Assembly (NCBI GenBank): GCA_028823035.1
Contig: JAPKCI010000013.1
Coordinates: 1 to 53,611 of the forward strand
DNA length: 53,611 bases
Reading direction: 5' to 3'
Origin: Rubripirellula sp.
Lineage (GTDB): Bacteria; Planctomycetota; Planctomycetia; Pirellulales; Pirellulaceae
The translations under genes were made by a program, and so were the position numbers. Below are positions 19,501-27,172 of this stretch, in pieces. The notes below the pieces were generated by a model. That model was not told the origin of the DNA. It made no database searches and worked only from the letters and a program-made list of their open reading frames with translations. Position 1 is the stretch's first letter. Every line of letters begins with the position of its first letter.

Positions 19501-19894
19501 TGCCTATCAGCAACTGGAAAATGGGCCGCAAGCGCTGAAATTTTATCAGGAGGTTGCTGACAACTATCGCAATGAAACGGCAGCGCGTGCCCGCTTCATG
19601 ATGGGGGAAATTCATTTTGCCAACCGCGATTACGACAAAGCAATCCCCGAATTCCAGCGAGTGATGTACGGCTTCGGTGCCGACAAGGCTACAGGGAACG
19701 TGAAGAACTGGCAGGCAAAAAGTGGTTTTGAGGCTGGTCGTTGTAGCGACCTGTTGCTACAGAAAGCTCAAACAGACAAGGCGAGGAGCAAAGCGAAACA
19801 GTATGCGACAGACTTCTATAGCTATGTCCTAAAAAAACATCCGGGACATGAACTGGCGCCGAAGTCTCGCGAACGTTTGGAGAAATTGAAATAG
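16583..19894 (+). CDS. Large periplasmic tetratricopeptide-repeat protein
   Basis: The 1103-aa protein is built almost wholly of TPR helices from about residue 50 to the end, with repeats such as AAEKYERLLTEYPNS, AIKLYDLVLKEK and ALKFYQEVADNY. A Sec signal is visible (WYRLLSLCMLLSLPLAEMS then HVSGQ). I chose the GTG at 16583 because GGGAGCAGG lies just upstream; an ATG at 16619 is possible but has no ribosome site. The repeats resemble CpoB/YbgF and other outer-membrane-linked TPR proteins. Its TAG overlaps the GTG of the exbB-like gene by one base, so it is the first gene of a four-gene operon and probably a protein-binding scaffold for it. Confidence 0.9.
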   Translation: MKRQLVPICWPFMTQTTQGHWYRLLSLCMLLSLPLAEMSHVSGQEESDEAAMAAYADAANFQTGGAIRLAIDGWQSFLSKHPKHQLAADASHFLGVCYMQQETPDYVAAAKAFGNALQKPKYDLREESLANFGWCNYIASGDGDQRDQAKLKLALESFQRLLKESPKTHFMDRALFFSGEAAYGMGDSNLAVGYYDRMLAMPDAKDSLLRCDALYARGVAYEELEQLDKALNSFKQLLGSCDRTELVTDVHLRMGDMMIMRKDYDAAVQSFANAMKSTELADDRAYALFRQAFAHVQANAPAKAAEKYERLLTEYPNSAYTGSAILASAQSTYRSGDIDAAAKRFEKVLQQNNAVAATEAAHWLARIEITKSRPKQAARVAREQLSRGAQGNFAVDLRLDLAEALSMEPATVEESMKMFEQIYRDNLDSPLASRSLYNAAFSALQIKQPKKALSLSLEFIKRFPKDTLVPDIKFVAAESQLLTGRTSNAADTYKHLLESTRKNNIQRPIWVLRAGAALIKAERYQDVTKILQSELADLPEPAQKAEAYLLLGQAFQKAGDDKQAVAAFQASHTADPKWARADEAMILSGQCRLAMGDAANAIKDWNQVVKNGGNPRLVAQANYKLGQLASEQKQYSQAIKLYDLVLKEKSNPDLLPYALYGKGSALMQTQRFDAALAPLNQMLDSYSQHPLRGDAMLARGIARRNLGQEDKASDDLQAYLATNPSGTSLGHALYEAALIDQKKKQPGKAAEKLEKLVRDVPDYPSMDQVLYELGWSLQDSGNEAAALKYFTTLIRNHPETPLVAEAAYYIGQKDYLAKNWQKAAEQFQMASQKAEDPDLAEKAYYRLGWSLFKVEDYDASEKAFREMAAKHPEGNFVFDADTMIGECRFKRAEFQSALDGYKVARARIESRNETAKNLLDKPERQVRELVYLHGGQSAAQLKKWQVAIDWYNELRKRFPASDYLPQVFYETGYAYQQLENGPQALKFYQEVADNYRNETAARARFMMGEIHFANRDYDKAIPEFQRVMYGFGADKATGNVKNWQAKSGFEAGRCSDLLLQKAQTDKARSKAKQYATDFYSYVLKKHPGHELAPKSRERLEKLK

Positions 19895-20853
19895 TGATTC
19901 ACCGAAAGAATGAACGTTACCTGGCACGTTACTGTCTCGCCATGGCGAGTCTGCTGGTCCTTTTGGCATGGGTGGATACGTCATGGTCGCTTGCTCAGGA
20001 TGCAGGTTCCTCCATCGACGCCGCTGACATTCAGGCCGTCATGCAGGACCAACCTTCGGCGGTTGTCGTATCGAAGAACACTGATCCACCGGGACTCGAC
20101 CTGCTGACGCTGGTCACGCGTGGCGGAGCATTCATGATTCCGATTGGACTGATGAGTCTAATGGTGGTGGCGTTGGCTGTTGAAAGAATCCTGAGTCTGC
20201 GTTCTGCCAAAATGCTGCCTCCTGAATTGGCTGACGAACTGATCGACCTTGCGACCCCAATCGAACGTTTCAGCCCAGGCATTGCGTTTCAAAGTTGCCA
20301 TGAATATCCCTCTCCGGCAAGTCGTGTTGTCACGGCGATGTTGCTGAGAACAGGACAACCACTGGCAGAAATCGAACGAACGGCACACGAAACGATGGAT
20401 CGAGAGGCCGATCAACAGGCCGCTTCCATTCGGTGGCTTACGCTTGCAGCCGCAGCAACCCCGTTGATGGGTCTGTTGGGAACCGTCTGGGGAATGATTG
20501 TGGCGTTCCACGAATCAACCGCATTGACGGCCGACCGCAGTCGTAGCGAGCAACTCTCCGAGGGCATCTACACCGCGTTGGTCACCACCTTGTCCGGCCT
20601 GATTGTGGCAATCCCGGCAGCGATTCTCGCACTCTACCTCGAAAATCGCCTGGCCAAGCTATTTCATGAGATTGAGGAATTCGCTTTCAAAATAGCCCCG
20701 GGGCTCGCGCCTTACGCAGGACTGCAACGACTCGATAAGGATGGTATCTTGCATCCCATGGACCGCAAGCATGTCACACCGGCAGAGACGCCTCAACCAC
20801 CACCTCCACCACGCTCTGCCAAGGAGAAGCGGAGCGGGGTCAAGGCAGGTTGA
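19894..20853 (+). CDS. exbB: MotA/TolQ/ExbB proton channel family protein
   Basis: The 319-aa inner-membrane protein forms the proton-conducting stator part of Ton/Tol-type motors. It has an N-terminal signal or membrane segment (about 12-32), a membrane span near 77-97 (FMIPIGLMSLMVVALAVERI), and the paired family spans near 180-205 (PLMGLLGTVWGMI) and 222-247 (TTLSGLIVAIPAAILAL), with the usual conserved Gly and Thr. The C-terminus is Pro-rich (TPQPPPPPRS). The start is the GTG at 19894, inside the TAG of the TPR gene. exbD follows after 2 bases. ExbB rather than TolQ is chosen only by general similarity. Confidence 0.9.
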   Translation: MIHRKNERYLARYCLAMASLLVLLAWVDTSWSLAQDAGSSIDAADIQAVMQDQPSAVVVSKNTDPPGLDLLTLVTRGGAFMIPIGLMSLMVVALAVERILSLRSAKMLPPELADELIDLATPIERFSPGIAFQSCHEYPSPASRVVTAMLLRTGQPLAEIERTAHETMDREADQQAASIRWLTLAAAATPLMGLLGTVWGMIVAFHESTALTADRSRSEQLSEGIYTALVTTLSGLIVAIPAAILALYLENRLAKLFHEIEEFAFKIAPGLAPYAGLQRLDKDGILHPMDRKHVTPAETPQPPPPPRSAKEKRSGVKAG

Positions 20854-20855
20854 AC

Positions 20856-21275
20856 ATGAGCAGAATAAAACGATCCAGCGTCGCCAGTACACTTAGCCTG
20901 ACTCCACTCATTGATGTGGTTTTCCTGTTATTGATTTTCTTCCTGGTCACAAGTGAATTCGAAGAAGAAGAGCGACGGCTGGACATCGTCCTACCGACAG
21001 CAACCAGCGCAGTTCCAATGACGAGCAAACCAAGGGAAATGGTGATCGACATTGACACGCAGGGTGAACTCTATCTGTCCGGTAAAGCCACCGACCTGGC
21101 GGAATTGCAAATTCTGTTGGAGTCAGCTGTCTCCAACAACCCTACCAATCAGACAGTGGTTATCCGGGCGGATCGGGCCACGGCATTTCAACCTGTCGTA
21201 AGTGTCATGGACGTCTGCAACCGCACTGGCGTCACTGACTACAGTGTCACCACCAAAGAAGGACCGGAGAGTTAG
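20856..21275 (+). CDS. exbD: ExbD/TolR family biopolymer transport protein
   Basis: The 139-aa protein has one N-terminal membrane span with the family motif TPLIDVVFLLLIFFL; its Asp is the proton-carrying residue. The periplasmic domain follows (VVIRADRATAFQPVVSVMDV near 105-125). The ATG at 20856 is two bases after the exbB stop; a TTG at 20850 would overlap and has no merit. It should complete a proton-driven complex with the ExbB-like protein and act on the product of the next gene. Confidence 0.92.
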   Translation: MSRIKRSSVASTLSLTPLIDVVFLLLIFFLVTSEFEEEERRLDIVLPTATSAVPMTSKPREMVIDIDTQGELYLSGKATDLAELQILLESAVSNNPTNQTVVIRADRATAFQPVVSVMDVCNRTGVTDYSVTTKEGPES

Positions 21276-21313
21276 CCAACCGTTTTTGTCCACTCCACTG
21301 AATTTTTCATTCT

Positions 21314-24016
21314 GTGAAATCCATCAAAGCACCACCGATCGAGAAACAAGCCGAAGCAGGAGAACGCAGATGGCCACTTGACGTGTTCATTGCCGCGTTT
21401 GCCGGGCTTGTCCTTTATCTGGCGGTCACTGAACTGCGTTTCGATAATCCAAGGTGGATTCTAAATGCGTGGACCTACACGATTGCGGTTCCCGTGATCG
21501 CCCTCTTGATGACGCTTTTCTCCCATGGTTTCATCTCGCGTTATGTAAGGCGAACGATTCAACTAGGCGTGCTGTTCAGTCTGTTTGTCCACCTGTTGCT
21601 GATGATGCTCGCGATCAATGTGATCATTTTCAGTCGTTACTTTCCCGAGGCGTTCACCGGAACCAAACAGCAGCGGTCACCCATTCGCCGCACGGTTCCA
21701 GAATACCTCTTTCAAACTCCGACAGAAACCACCACAGCACCTGACTGGTCTAAGCCAGTGGATGCAGAAACCGCATCCCGCGTGACCCCCTTGGAGGAAA
21801 GACAATTACCTCCGGTGGAACAGACGGCACCTCGTCTTGAAATTCCAAAGCCGCGTGAACCACAACCGGAATCACTGCAAGAATTCCTCCTGAAGCGAAG
21901 AAAACCAAACGAGTCCAAGCCGCAACCGACCGATTCACCGGCGCAACTCGCGCGACAGCGACACGAAAACGAACAGCCTTCGAATTGGATTTCGCAGAAC
22001 CCGACAGCACCTGTTGTTCCCATTCAGGCCAACGCACCAACCGATGCCATTGAACAACTCGTCAATCCACAACCAAGGTCAAGACCAAGGTCCACCAGCA
22101 CCGCTCCATCATCGTCATCCATTGAATTACAGTTCAACAAACCGCAAGAGAATTCAATCGCTGGCGCGAGGAGTCGCAGCAACGCAATCCCTGCTATCGG
22201 CCAACCCAATGACCAACAGCAACGGAAACGCACAACGACTGCGAGAAACATGCAACCAGCGGGATCCGCGACGGCTCCTCAGGTAGTCGCCGTCGCGCAG
22301 ACGGAGGAAACGGCAGACCGAATGCTCGGCCCAAGCGAGTTCATTGTCACCCGCCAGAATCAGACGCAAGGCGTCAAGCTAAGCCTTTCCCAGCCAACCA
22401 CCACAGAGATGTCCGGGACAACCGATTCCCATATCGAAACCTCGGCCGCGCGAAACAATAGCGGCTCCAATGTCGGGCTGCCCAGCATCAATACCGGATC
22501 AGCTCAGCGTGTTCCCGGTCGAACGCGTCAATTGACGGCTGGCTTTGGCATGGCAGCAACCGGTGCACCTGATCCTGTCCGCGGAGACACGGGAGACGTT
22601 TCCTTGCCCGCTGCCGCCCCCTCGGATTCTGTCGCAGATCGCATCTCGGGCGACGACGCAATCAAGAGAGTCCCCCGGCCAACCGTTGGTTCAGCAACTC
22701 CCAGGCTTGCATCTGCTGGTGGGCCCAACCTCGACCTGATGCTGGATGAAGGGCCAGCAGGAATCGCCACCATTGCCGATGGCCGCACAGGCATCGTTCC
22801 CTCCAAACAGCAGCCTGAAATCGCTGTCGTCGATTTCTCCCGTGGCCAACGGCCACGACGTTCTCTTGGTGGTCCCGCCACCCCATTCGGTACCCGGATT
22901 GCCTCGGTTGAATCCTTCAATCGTCGGGTGATGCGAACGAAGGGCGGCACGCCTGCCACAGAAGCAGGAACTGTCGGCCCCGACACAGAAGAAGCCATCG
23001 AGATTGGTCTCGCTTATTTGGCAAATACTCAAAATGGTGATGGCAGTTGGTCGCTGCAAGGACACGGTGAAAATGTACTGCTGCGAAGCAATACGGCTGC
23101 CACGGGTTTGTGCCTTCTTGCCTTTCAAGGAGCGGGCTACACCCACCGACAACATCAGCATGCTGTCACGATCAGCCGCGGCATTGAGTTTCTGTTGAAT
23201 CAGCAGCAAACCAACGGTGACCTTTACGTCCCCGAGGATGCTGTCAGTAATCAGAACGTCGCATTCTACAGCCATGGGATCGCGGCATTGGCGTTATGCG
23301 AAGCCTATGGAATGACTCAGGATCCGGACTTGAAGGAACCAGCGCAACGATGCCTCGATTTTGTGATCAGTACCCAACACACCGAACGCGGCGGTTGGAG
23401 GTACGCAGCACAAGTTAGCTCGGATACCAGTGTGACCGGGTGGATGATGATGGCGCTGAAGAGCGGCCAACTCTCTGGCCTTGAAGTACCCGACGAAACC
23501 TATCAGGGAATTCAACGCTGGCTGGGGATTTCACAAGTACCACAGCAGCCTGATCGCTATCGATACAACCCATATGCTCCCGACACGCCATCACAACGGC
23601 ATGGACGCACGGCCACACCCACCATGACCTCCGTTGGCATGCTGATGCGAATGTACTCCGGATGGCGACGCGACAACGAAGCCATGAAATCAGCGGCTGA
23701 ATACCTGCTGCAGTTCCCGCCCCAAATCGGCACCATCAAGTCACCTCAGAGAGATACCTACTATTGGTACTACGCAACTCAGGTCATGTTTCACATGGGC
23801 GGTGAATATTGGGATCGCTGGAATCGTTCCCTGAATCCCATCCTGATCAACAGTCAAGTCAAAGAAGGCGTCAATGCAGGAAGCTGGGAACCGATGGGTG
23901 CAATTCCCGATCGTTGGGCTGCTCACGCAGGACGTCTTTACGTCACCACCATGAACCTGCTGAATCTGGAAGTTTACTATCGACACTTGCCGATATACGA
24001 CGACACGGCAGAGTAA
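21314..24016 (+). CDS. Membrane-anchored protein with Pro-rich linker and squalene-cyclase-like domain
   Basis: The 900-aa protein starts at a GTG 38 bases after exbD. Three membrane spans lie at about 24-42, 54-73 and 80-106. Residues about 115-540 are a Pro/Gln/Arg/Ser-rich, low-complexity region likely to be extended. From about 555 to the end there is an alpha/alpha-toroid of the prenyltransferase/squalene-oxidase repeat type (EEAIEIGLAYLANTQNGDGSW, GIAALALCEAYG, ERGGWRY, TPTMTSVGMLMRMY). I do not see the DxDD motif of squalene-hopene cyclases, so catalysis is doubtful and the domain more likely binds a partner. The plan (membrane anchor, Pro-rich spacer, folded tip, next to ExbB-ExbD) is like TonB or TolA. 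The role is inferred. Confidence 0.85.
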   Translation: MKSIKAPPIEKQAEAGERRWPLDVFIAAFAGLVLYLAVTELRFDNPRWILNAWTYTIAVPVIALLMTLFSHGFISRYVRRTIQLGVLFSLFVHLLLMMLAINVIIFSRYFPEAFTGTKQQRSPIRRTVPEYLFQTPTETTTAPDWSKPVDAETASRVTPLEERQLPPVEQTAPRLEIPKPREPQPESLQEFLLKRRKPNESKPQPTDSPAQLARQRHENEQPSNWISQNPTAPVVPIQANAPTDAIEQLVNPQPRSRPRSTSTAPSSSSIELQFNKPQENSIAGARSRSNAIPAIGQPNDQQQRKRTTTARNMQPAGSATAPQVVAVAQTEETADRMLGPSEFIVTRQNQTQGVKLSLSQPTTTEMSGTTDSHIETSAARNNSGSNVGLPSINTGSAQRVPGRTRQLTAGFGMAATGAPDPVRGDTGDVSLPAAAPSDSVADRISGDDAIKRVPRPTVGSATPRLASAGGPNLDLMLDEGPAGIATIADGRTGIVPSKQQPEIAVVDFSRGQRPRRSLGGPATPFGTRIASVESFNRRVMRTKGGTPATEAGTVGPDTEEAIEIGLAYLANTQNGDGSWSLQGHGENVLLRSNTAATGLCLLAFQGAGYTHRQHQHAVTISRGIEFLLNQQQTNGDLYVPEDAVSNQNVAFYSHGIAALALCEAYGMTQDPDLKEPAQRCLDFVISTQHTERGGWRYAAQVSSDTSVTGWMMMALKSGQLSGLEVPDETYQGIQRWLGISQVPQQPDRYRYNPYAPDTPSQRHGRTATPTMTSVGMLMRMYSGWRRDNEAMKSAAEYLLQFPPQIGTIKSPQRDTYYWYYATQVMFHMGGEYWDRWNRSLNPILINSQVKEGVNAGSWEPMGAIPDRWAAHAGRLYVTTMNLLNLEVYYRHLPIYDDTAE

Positions 24017-24152
24017 AACGTTGCCCCTGATTCCAGACTGTCCAGCCTACTATCAGCATTCATACAAGTCACCCATTGCAGGCGAGGTTCGGCCTGATCA
24101 CGGAAGTATCAAACAGAAACGGGTATCTTTGCGACGGACAACGCATGATTAG

Positions 24153-24998
24153 CTAGTCTTTTTTGGGAGACGTGAATTTCAACAACAGCCAATCACCCAA
24201 GCGTGGTAACGCATGGCCAAGCATGATCAACAGACGCAGGTACCGGGGTAAAATCACATCTGGTTTCCGCTTTCTAATCGCAGCAAGAACGGCATCTGCA
24301 ACCCGTTCCGGCGGTAGACCACTGACCCTTGCTCCCCCACCAGGTCGTGCCGCCTGAACTGGCAAACCTTCTGCCGATTCTTGATAACGTTGTCCCTCAT
24401 CTTCACGACGAATCGGACCCGGACTGACCAGACATACATGGATCCCGCGTGGCTTCAATTCCAACCGCAGTTGCTGTGTCATTCCAGCCAGTGCATGCTT
24501 GGCAATCGCGTAGCCACCTATGTACCGGGCACCAACCTTGGAAGCGAGCGAGCCAATGTTCACAATCACGCCTCCGGATCTCTGCAACGCTGGAATTGCT
24601 TGTTGTGAACAGAGTAAAGCCGTGATTACATTCTGTCGAAAAAGAAATTCAGCCCGCTCAGGATCCAGAGTCTCAATCATTCCACGGTCACTTGCGCCCA
24701 CGCAATTGATCAGCACATCCAACCGCCCGAATAACTGGCTGACTTCGGACAACAGACCCTCGACCGCTGTTGCATCAGTCAAGTCGCAGGGTAGAGCTGC
24801 GAGACATGAATCGTGGGCACCGGCGCGACTTTGGTTTCCTTCTGATTCCAGATTGCCGACAGCCTCATTAAGTCGATCCCTATTTCGTCCCACAATCACC
24901 ACACGATAACCGGCCCGCAAGAGTTTTTGCGAGATCACAAATCCTAATCCGGCAGAGCCGCCGGTAACCAAGGCGACCGGACGTTCATCAGAAATCAT
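24153..24998 (-). CDS. Short-chain dehydrogenase/reductase
   Basis: The 281-aa protein is a classical SDR using NAD(P). It shows the cofactor motif VTGGSAGLG (near residues 10-18), VGRNRDR, CDLTD, INCVG (near 97), the catalytic Ser in IGSLASK, and YAIAK with the Tyr and Lys. A hydrophobic, basic C-terminus (PRYLRLLIMLGHALPRLGDW) is like SDRs that act on lipids, such as 3-ketodihydrosphingosine reductase-type enzymes, but the substrate is unknown. The ATG at 24998 was chosen because it starts just before the Rossmann fold; 25049 adds 17 residues with no match. It stands alone, convergent with the toroid gene. Confidence 0.88.
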   Translation of the reverse strand: MISDERPVALVTGGSAGLGFVISQKLLRAGYRVVIVGRNRDRLNEAVGNLESEGNQSRAGAHDSCLAALPCDLTDATAVEGLLSEVSQLFGRLDVLINCVGASDRGMIETLDPERAEFLFRQNVITALLCSQQAIPALQRSGGVIVNIGSLASKVGARYIGGYAIAKHALAGMTQQLRLELKPRGIHVCLVSPGPIRREDEGQRYQESAEGLPVQAARPGGGARVSGLPPERVADAVLAAIRKRKPDVILPRYLRLLIMLGHALPRLGDWLLLKFTSPKKD

Positions 24999-25134
24999 GA
25001 AACCACTGCAAAAGATGAGTGAAAGGGTGAATGGGGGCAATGCCTCCAAGCAAAAGTTTAGTACGATCAGTCGGGCTTCGGTATCACTGCATCACCTTTC
25101 TTGCTGGAATACGGCCTGAATCGGGAACTCTTTG

Positions 25135-26637
25135 ATGCCGCCGAGAATCACTGCCCTTACCGGTCACATGCTGAGACGAACGATGCCCAGGCCCTCTCTT
25201 GATGATGCGTGCACCAAAATCATTGCTACCGTCGGTCCAGCCTGTGACGATCCACACCAGATCGAGGAATTGATCGAGGCAGGTGTTGATGTATTCCGAA
25301 TCAACACGGCCCACGGCAACCGCGAACAGCATGAAACGGTCTTGGCCCGCATCCGTAACGCGTCAAAAAAATGTGGATTTCCAGTCGGAGTCCTGCTCGA
25401 TCTCGCCGGCCCCAAAATCCGCTTGGGGCAACTGCATCAAGATCCTCTGGTCTGCCACGAAGGCATGAGAATCACATTCGTGAGGCAAGCAACAGGTCGC
25501 TCTGACGAAGTTACGAGCACCTACGACCAACTGATCGAGGAACTGCAGCCTGGGGACCGAGTGATGCTCGCTGACGGCACGGTTTCCCTGAGAGTTGAAT
25601 CAGTGCAACAAGACCGGGCGGAATGTGTAGTGACAGGCGGCGGCAGCGTGCGGAGCCGGCAAGGAATCAATCTGCCGGGCGTTCAACTATCAGTTCCAGC
25701 GTTACTGCCTCGAGATATCGAAAACGCCATTTGGGCGGCGGAAAACGAGATCGATTTTATTAGTCTGTCTTTTGTCCGCTCCCCAGAAGATGTCCAGCAG
25801 CTGAAGGAACTGCTGGACAAGCATGGCTCATCAGCTTTGGTGATTGCGAAAATTGAAAAACCGGAAGCGTTGGACCAATTGGAAGAGATCGTTGACAAAG
25901 CGGATGGGGTGATGGTGGCAAGAGGTGACCTTGGTGTCGAAATAGATGTCGCCAAGACTCCCGTGGCACAGAAACGTATTATTCGGGTATGCCGGGAGAA
26001 AATGAAGCCGGTCATTGTTGCCACCCAGATGCTGGAATCAATGCACACCAACACTCGCCCGACCCGCGCCGAAGCAAGTGATGTTGCGAATGCCATTTTG
26101 GACGGTGCCGATGCCTGTATGCTGAGCGGCGAAACAGCGATCGGAGATCACCCCGCTCTCGCAGTCGCGACCATGAGCCGCATCATGACATGCACCGAAC
26201 AGGAACTGATGCGAAATCCCCATCGCAAGCATCAGTTAAATTGTCGGGTACACCCCATCACCAGTGCTGTCACACAAGCTGCAACACACGTCGCCGAGTC
26301 AATCGAGGCCAAACTCATCGTCATTGCAACACGGAGCGGTAACACTGCCTGGGTCAATAGTCAAAGTCGAAGCCGCATTCCCACCATCGGCGCTAGCGAA
26401 TCTCTGCATACCCTGCGGCGAATGAATCTACTCTGGGGCATCAAGCCACTTGAATCACGCCATCTCGAGGACACGTCCACTTTCATTGATCAAATGTGCC
26501 GCTGGGGACGCGAACATACCAATCTGCAGCAAAATGATCACATCGTGTTCGTCACCGGAACCGGTGTGGTCGACAAGGCACACAACCTGATGATCGTCCA
26601 TACGGTCGATGAGAAGTCAAGCGTGGATGATGAGTGA
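25135..26637 (+). CDS. pyk: Pyruvate kinase, with K+-independent type signature
   Basis: The enzyme makes pyruvate and ATP from phosphoenolpyruvate and ADP at the end of glycolysis. The 500-aa length is normal. Motifs are KIIATVGPAC (28-37), FRINTAHG (54-61), LLDLAGPKIRLG (87-98), IAKIEKPEAL, VARGDLGVEI, QMLESM with PTRAEASDVANAILDGADA, and MLSGETA. A C-terminal domain is present. In K+-dependent enzymes the third motif is DTKGPEIR; here Lys94 replaces the Glu and Leu97 follows the Arg, and Ala59 replaces the Ser of NFSHG. These match the K+-independent group as I know it. The ATG at 25135 has GGGA upstream; later ATGs at 25168 and 25183 are possible. Confidence 0.95.
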   Translation: MPPRITALTGHMLRRTMPRPSLDDACTKIIATVGPACDDPHQIEELIEAGVDVFRINTAHGNREQHETVLARIRNASKKCGFPVGVLLDLAGPKIRLGQLHQDPLVCHEGMRITFVRQATGRSDEVTSTYDQLIEELQPGDRVMLADGTVSLRVESVQQDRAECVVTGGGSVRSRQGINLPGVQLSVPALLPRDIENAIWAAENEIDFISLSFVRSPEDVQQLKELLDKHGSSALVIAKIEKPEALDQLEEIVDKADGVMVARGDLGVEIDVAKTPVAQKRIIRVCREKMKPVIVATQMLESMHTNTRPTRAEASDVANAILDGADACMLSGETAIGDHPALAVATMSRIMTCTEQELMRNPHRKHQLNCRVHPITSAVTQAATHVAESIEAKLIVIATRSGNTAWVNSQSRSRIPTIGASESLHTLRRMNLLWGIKPLESRHLEDTSTFIDQMCRWGREHTNLQQNDHIVFVTGTGVVDKAHNLMIVHTVDEKSSVDDE

Positions 26638-26645
26638 ACTCACTC
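26632..26645. other. Palindrome shared by two convergent stop codons
   Basis: GAGTGAACTCACTC is a 5-bp stem with a 4-base loop. Both pyk (plus) and the small unknown gene (minus) end in GAG-TGA within it, and the two genes are only 2 bases apart. It may act as a weak two-way end structure. Confidence 0.4.
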
Positions 26646-27029
26646 GCCATCCTCTTGAATCATCAGAACGACACTACCCGTCAGACAGGGAACTTCACCT
26701 GCCGCGGAAACAAGCTTGACCTCAATCCGGTTATGACGCTGAAGAAATTTTGAAATGTCGATCTCCCAGGGGGCCACAGGCGACGAGAAAGATACTTCAT
26801 TGACATGGACGGTTTGCAGGATTCCAGACCATTCACTAATTTTCAATTGGACAGTATTCGCAACCGTCAGACCTGTGGGCGAGTTGAAATTCCGCTGATA
26901 AACCACGACATATTCTGGAGAAATGAAGGAGGCTAGCACCGGCTCCAAGTCCGGAACGTCAACCTTCAAGACCTCACGTTCTGGGCCAGCGATCCGCTGC
27001 CATGGTCGTTTAAGTCTGATCTTGTGCAT
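26640..27029 (-). CDS. Small protein of unknown function
   Basis: The 129-aa protein has no signal peptide or membrane span. The pattern of short strands (VLKVDVPDL, EYVVVYQRNF, NRIEVKLVSAAG) suggests a beta-sandwich, and PWEIDISKFLQRHNRIEV looks like the end of a galactose-binding-like (carbohydrate-binding) jelly roll; this is a guess. I chose the ATG at 27029, which has GGGAATGG just upstream. A start at 27173 would place the giant gene's terminator inside the coding region. It lies downstream of that terminator and convergent with pyk. Confidence 0.6.
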   Translation of the reverse strand: MHKIRLKRPWQRIAGPEREVLKVDVPDLEPVLASFISPEYVVVYQRNFNSPTGLTVANTVQLKISEWSGILQTVHVNEVSFSSPVAPWEIDISKFLQRHNRIEVKLVSAAGEVPCLTGSVVLMIQEDGE

Positions 27030-27064
27030 GCTGCCATTCCCAGCCCTGCTGTACACACCAGGAT

Positions 27065-27097
27065 AAAAAAAGAGCCCAAAACAACCGTTTCGGGCTC
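27065..27097 (-). terminator. Rho-independent terminator of the 1982-aa surface protein gene
   Basis: On the minus strand GAGCCC-GAAAC pairs with GTTTT-GGGCTC: a 6-bp GC-rich stem, one mismatch, 4 more pairs and a 4-base loop, followed by seven T residues (27071-27065). It lies about 75 bases after the stop at 27173. Confidence 0.9.
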
Positions 27098-27172
27098 CAT
27101 GTTCTCGACCAACCGAAGTGGAATAGATGCTTTCCGAATCCAGCGTGTTTACCGACAGGTAAAGTCTTTTCA

